DNA of 64,000 bases from JAFGAS01 sp963809875 (GTDB lineage Bacteria; Desulfobacterota; Zymogenia; Zymogenales; Zymogenaceae). Numbering within the stretch: position 1 is the first letter of the stretch; every line of letters begins with the position of its first letter. Positions 62,754 to 64,000 of this stretch are shown here, piece after piece. Location: the NCBI GenBank assembly GCA_963809875.1, contig CAWELC010000005.1, forward strand, positions 868,001-932,000. Direction: 5' to 3'. Made by a program: the position numbers and the translations under genes. Below the pieces are notes generated by a model. It made no database searches. It was not told where the DNA came from and saw nothing but the letters and a program-made list of their open reading frames with translations.

Positions 62754-63097
62754 GCCTTGCGCAATCGGTACTCGAGATTGCGCTGGATCACGCCGAAAAG
62801 AACGATGCGGTTCGGATTGAGCGGCTGGTCCTTTCATTCGGAAGGATGTCGTGCATTGAGCCATCCGCCCTCGAGACGGCGTTTACCGTACTGGCCCGGG
62901 GGACGAGGGCCGAGGGAGCCGAGCTTCGTTTCGAGGTCATCCCGGCGGTTGTTTCCTGTCTTTCGTGTGAGAAGGAATACGCGGTCGATTATCAGGGGAT
63001 ACTCTCGTGCCCTTCGTGCGGGGACCCGTCGGTGATACTGATAGGCGGCACGGAGGATCTTACGCTGGTCGAAATGGAAGTGGAACAAGAGGATTAA
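62741..63097 (+). CDS. hypA: Hydrogenase nickel incorporation protein HypA
   Basis: 118 residues from GTG 62741. The nickel-binding MHELSLAQS N-terminus (His2) and a zinc site 'CLSCEKEYAVDYQG...CPSCG' are intact. Works with HypB, which is not in this window, to load nickel. Confidence 0.93.
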   Translation: MHELSLAQSVLEIALDHAEKNDAVRIERLVLSFGRMSCIEPSALETAFTVLARGTRAEGAELRFEVIPAVVSCLSCEKEYAVDYQGILSCPSCGDPSVILIGGTEDLTLVEMEVEQED

Positions 63098-63099
63098 CG

Positions 63100-63327
63100 A
63101 TGTGCATTGCATTTCCGGGCAAGATCGTCTCCATCGACGATAATCGTGCGATTATCGATATCGAGGGAACGAGACGCGAGGCCTTTCTGGATCTGATCGA
63201 CGAAGAGGTCTCGATCGGGGACTACGTAATCTGTCACGCGGGTTTTGCGATCCATAAGGTCGACGAAGAACTCGCGCAGGAGAAGCTCGCGCTGCTTCGC
63301 GAGCTTACCAGCAATGAAGTTCGTTGA
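63100..63327 (+). CDS. hypC: Hydrogenase assembly chaperone HypC
   Basis: 75 residues, MCIAFPGKIV N-terminus with the essential Cys2, then the usual OB-like strands and C-terminal helix. It carries the Fe(CN)2CO unit with HypD. Starts two bases after hypA and overlaps hypD. Confidence 0.95.
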   Translation: MCIAFPGKIVSIDDNRAIIDIEGTRREAFLDLIDEEVSIGDYVICHAGFAIHKVDEELAQEKLALLRELTSNEVR

Positions 63328-64000
63328 CGAGTATCGGGACCCGGAGCTCTTCAATGGATTGCTCGCGGGTGTCAGGAAACGGGCCGAAAAGCTCGCTCGA
63401 CCCATAACCATCATGGAGGTGTGCGGGAGCCATACCAACGCCATCGGGCGCTTTGGGATCAGGCGCCTGCTTCCCGAAAACATCCGGCTCATCTCGGGAC
63501 CCGGGTGTCCCGTCTGCGTGACCTCCGTCCAGGATGTGGATAGGGCGCTTTTCTTGGCCCGTCAGGCCGGGGTTACGTTCGTCACGTTCGGGGACATGCT
63601 CCGAGTCCCCGGCACCGAGAGGCGGTCCCTCGAAAAGGAACGCGCCGACGGCGCCGATATTCGAGTCGTCGATTCGGCGGCGGAGTGCCTGGGGCTTGCC
63701 CTGAAGAATCCCGATCGACGGATCGTCTTCATGGGCATCGGCTTTGAGACGACGTCGCCCGCGGCGGCATCGGTCATTAAAACCGCCCGGAAAGAGGGGC
63801 TCTCCAACCTCCTGGTGTTTTCCGTTCACAAGGTCATCCCTCCCGCGATACGGGCCCTGCTTGAGGATCCCGACATTTCAGTGGACGGCTTTATGCTTCC
63901 CGGACACGTGAGCACCATCCTCGGCACGGCGGCCTACTCCCTCATCGCCCGACAGGGCCGGGCCGGGGTGATCACCGGTTTCGAGCCGGTGGACATCCTT
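63314..64000 (+). CDS. hypD: Hydrogenase formation protein HypD, cut by window end
   Basis: The first about 229 residues are present: 'ITIMEVCGSHTNAIGRFGIRRLLP' (iron-binding Cys), 'LISGPGCPVCVTSV' (redox Cys pair), 'FMGIGFETTSPAAA' and 'FMLPGHVSTILGTAAY'. The [4Fe-4S] part lies beyond the edge. HypD is the scaffold where CN and CO are added to iron. It overlaps hypC by 14 bases. Confidence 0.93.
   Translation, partial: MKFVDEYRDPELFNGLLAGVRKRAEKLARPITIMEVCGSHTNAIGRFGIRRLLPENIRLISGPGCPVCVTSVQDVDRALFLARQAGVTFVTFGDMLRVPGTERRSLEKERADGADIRVVDSAAECLGLALKNPDRRIVFMGIGFETTSPAAASVIKTARKEGLSNLLVFSVHKVIPPAIRALLEDPDISVDGFMLPGHVSTILGTAAYSLIARQGRAGVITGFEPVDIL

Noticed and set aside
1..64000. tRNA, rRNA, tmRNA, RNase P RNA, SRP RNA or CRISPR array
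   Set aside because: Scanned by eye for T-loop GGTTCGA-type sequences with acceptor stems, conserved RNA cores and spaced direct repeats; none fit.

Overview
The window reads as one contiguous piece of a GC-rich, Gram-negative, anaerobic bacterial chromosome. The selenocysteine-type periplasmic formate dehydrogenase, the membrane-bound uptake [NiFe] hydrogenase, the many acyl-CoA enzymes and the DUF35/thiolase pairs all fit a Desulfobacterota (deltaproteobacterial) sulfate reducer or syntroph. That taxonomic placement is inference. No rRNA, tRNA, CRISPR array or transposase gene was found.

Layout. 1-18.8 kb is acyl-CoA / lipid-type metabolism: a partial alpha/beta hydrolase, enoyl-CoA hydratase, ArsR regulator plus SDR, acyl-CoA dehydrogenase, a 17-beta-HSD4-type SDR with two MaoC hot-dog dehydratases and a TetR regulator, an HMG-CoA-synthase-like/DUF35 fusion with a thiolase, then a second cluster DUF35 - Cys-less thiolase - Cys-less thiolase - DUF35, and a MarR regulator plus SnoaL-like protein. 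18.8-23.5 kb holds miscellaneous single genes (methyltransferase, DUF3795, pirin, a secreted tandem-repeat protein, YhhN). 23.7-31.9 kb is an aromatic amino acid supra-operon running into cmk, rpsA and sppA (pheA-hisC-aroF-aroA-cmk-rpsA-sppA, without tyrA). 31.9-52.1 kb is mostly housekeeping: secretin-like protein, nfo, enoyl-CoA hydratase, cNMP-binding protein, ppx/gppA, guaB, guaA, dnaE, accA, cysE, UPF0280, a small lipoprotein, HD protein, ABC exporter, mutL, miaA. 52.1-64 kb is energy metabolism: a TAT-exported Sec-containing formate dehydrogenase (fdhA-B-C plus fdhE), then a TAT-exported hydrogenase with its cytochrome b, protease and hypA, hypC, hypD (cut by the window edge).

How it fits together. 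The two respiratory complexes would oxidise formate and H2 on the outer face of the membrane and pass electrons to the quinone pool through b-type cytochromes. The 5'-18 kb acyl-CoA genes look like modules for an unidentified carbon-chain substrate, each under a local regulator. The ArsR and MarR genes are each flanked, upstream and downstream, by near-identical palindromes that are probably their own operators.

Quality caveat. About 38 frameshifts interrupt conserved genes, some essential (guaA, guaB, aroA, mutL). They are overwhelmingly +1 and clustered, while long tracts such as dnaE are clean. I treat them as probable sequencing or assembly errors and annotate each gene across them.
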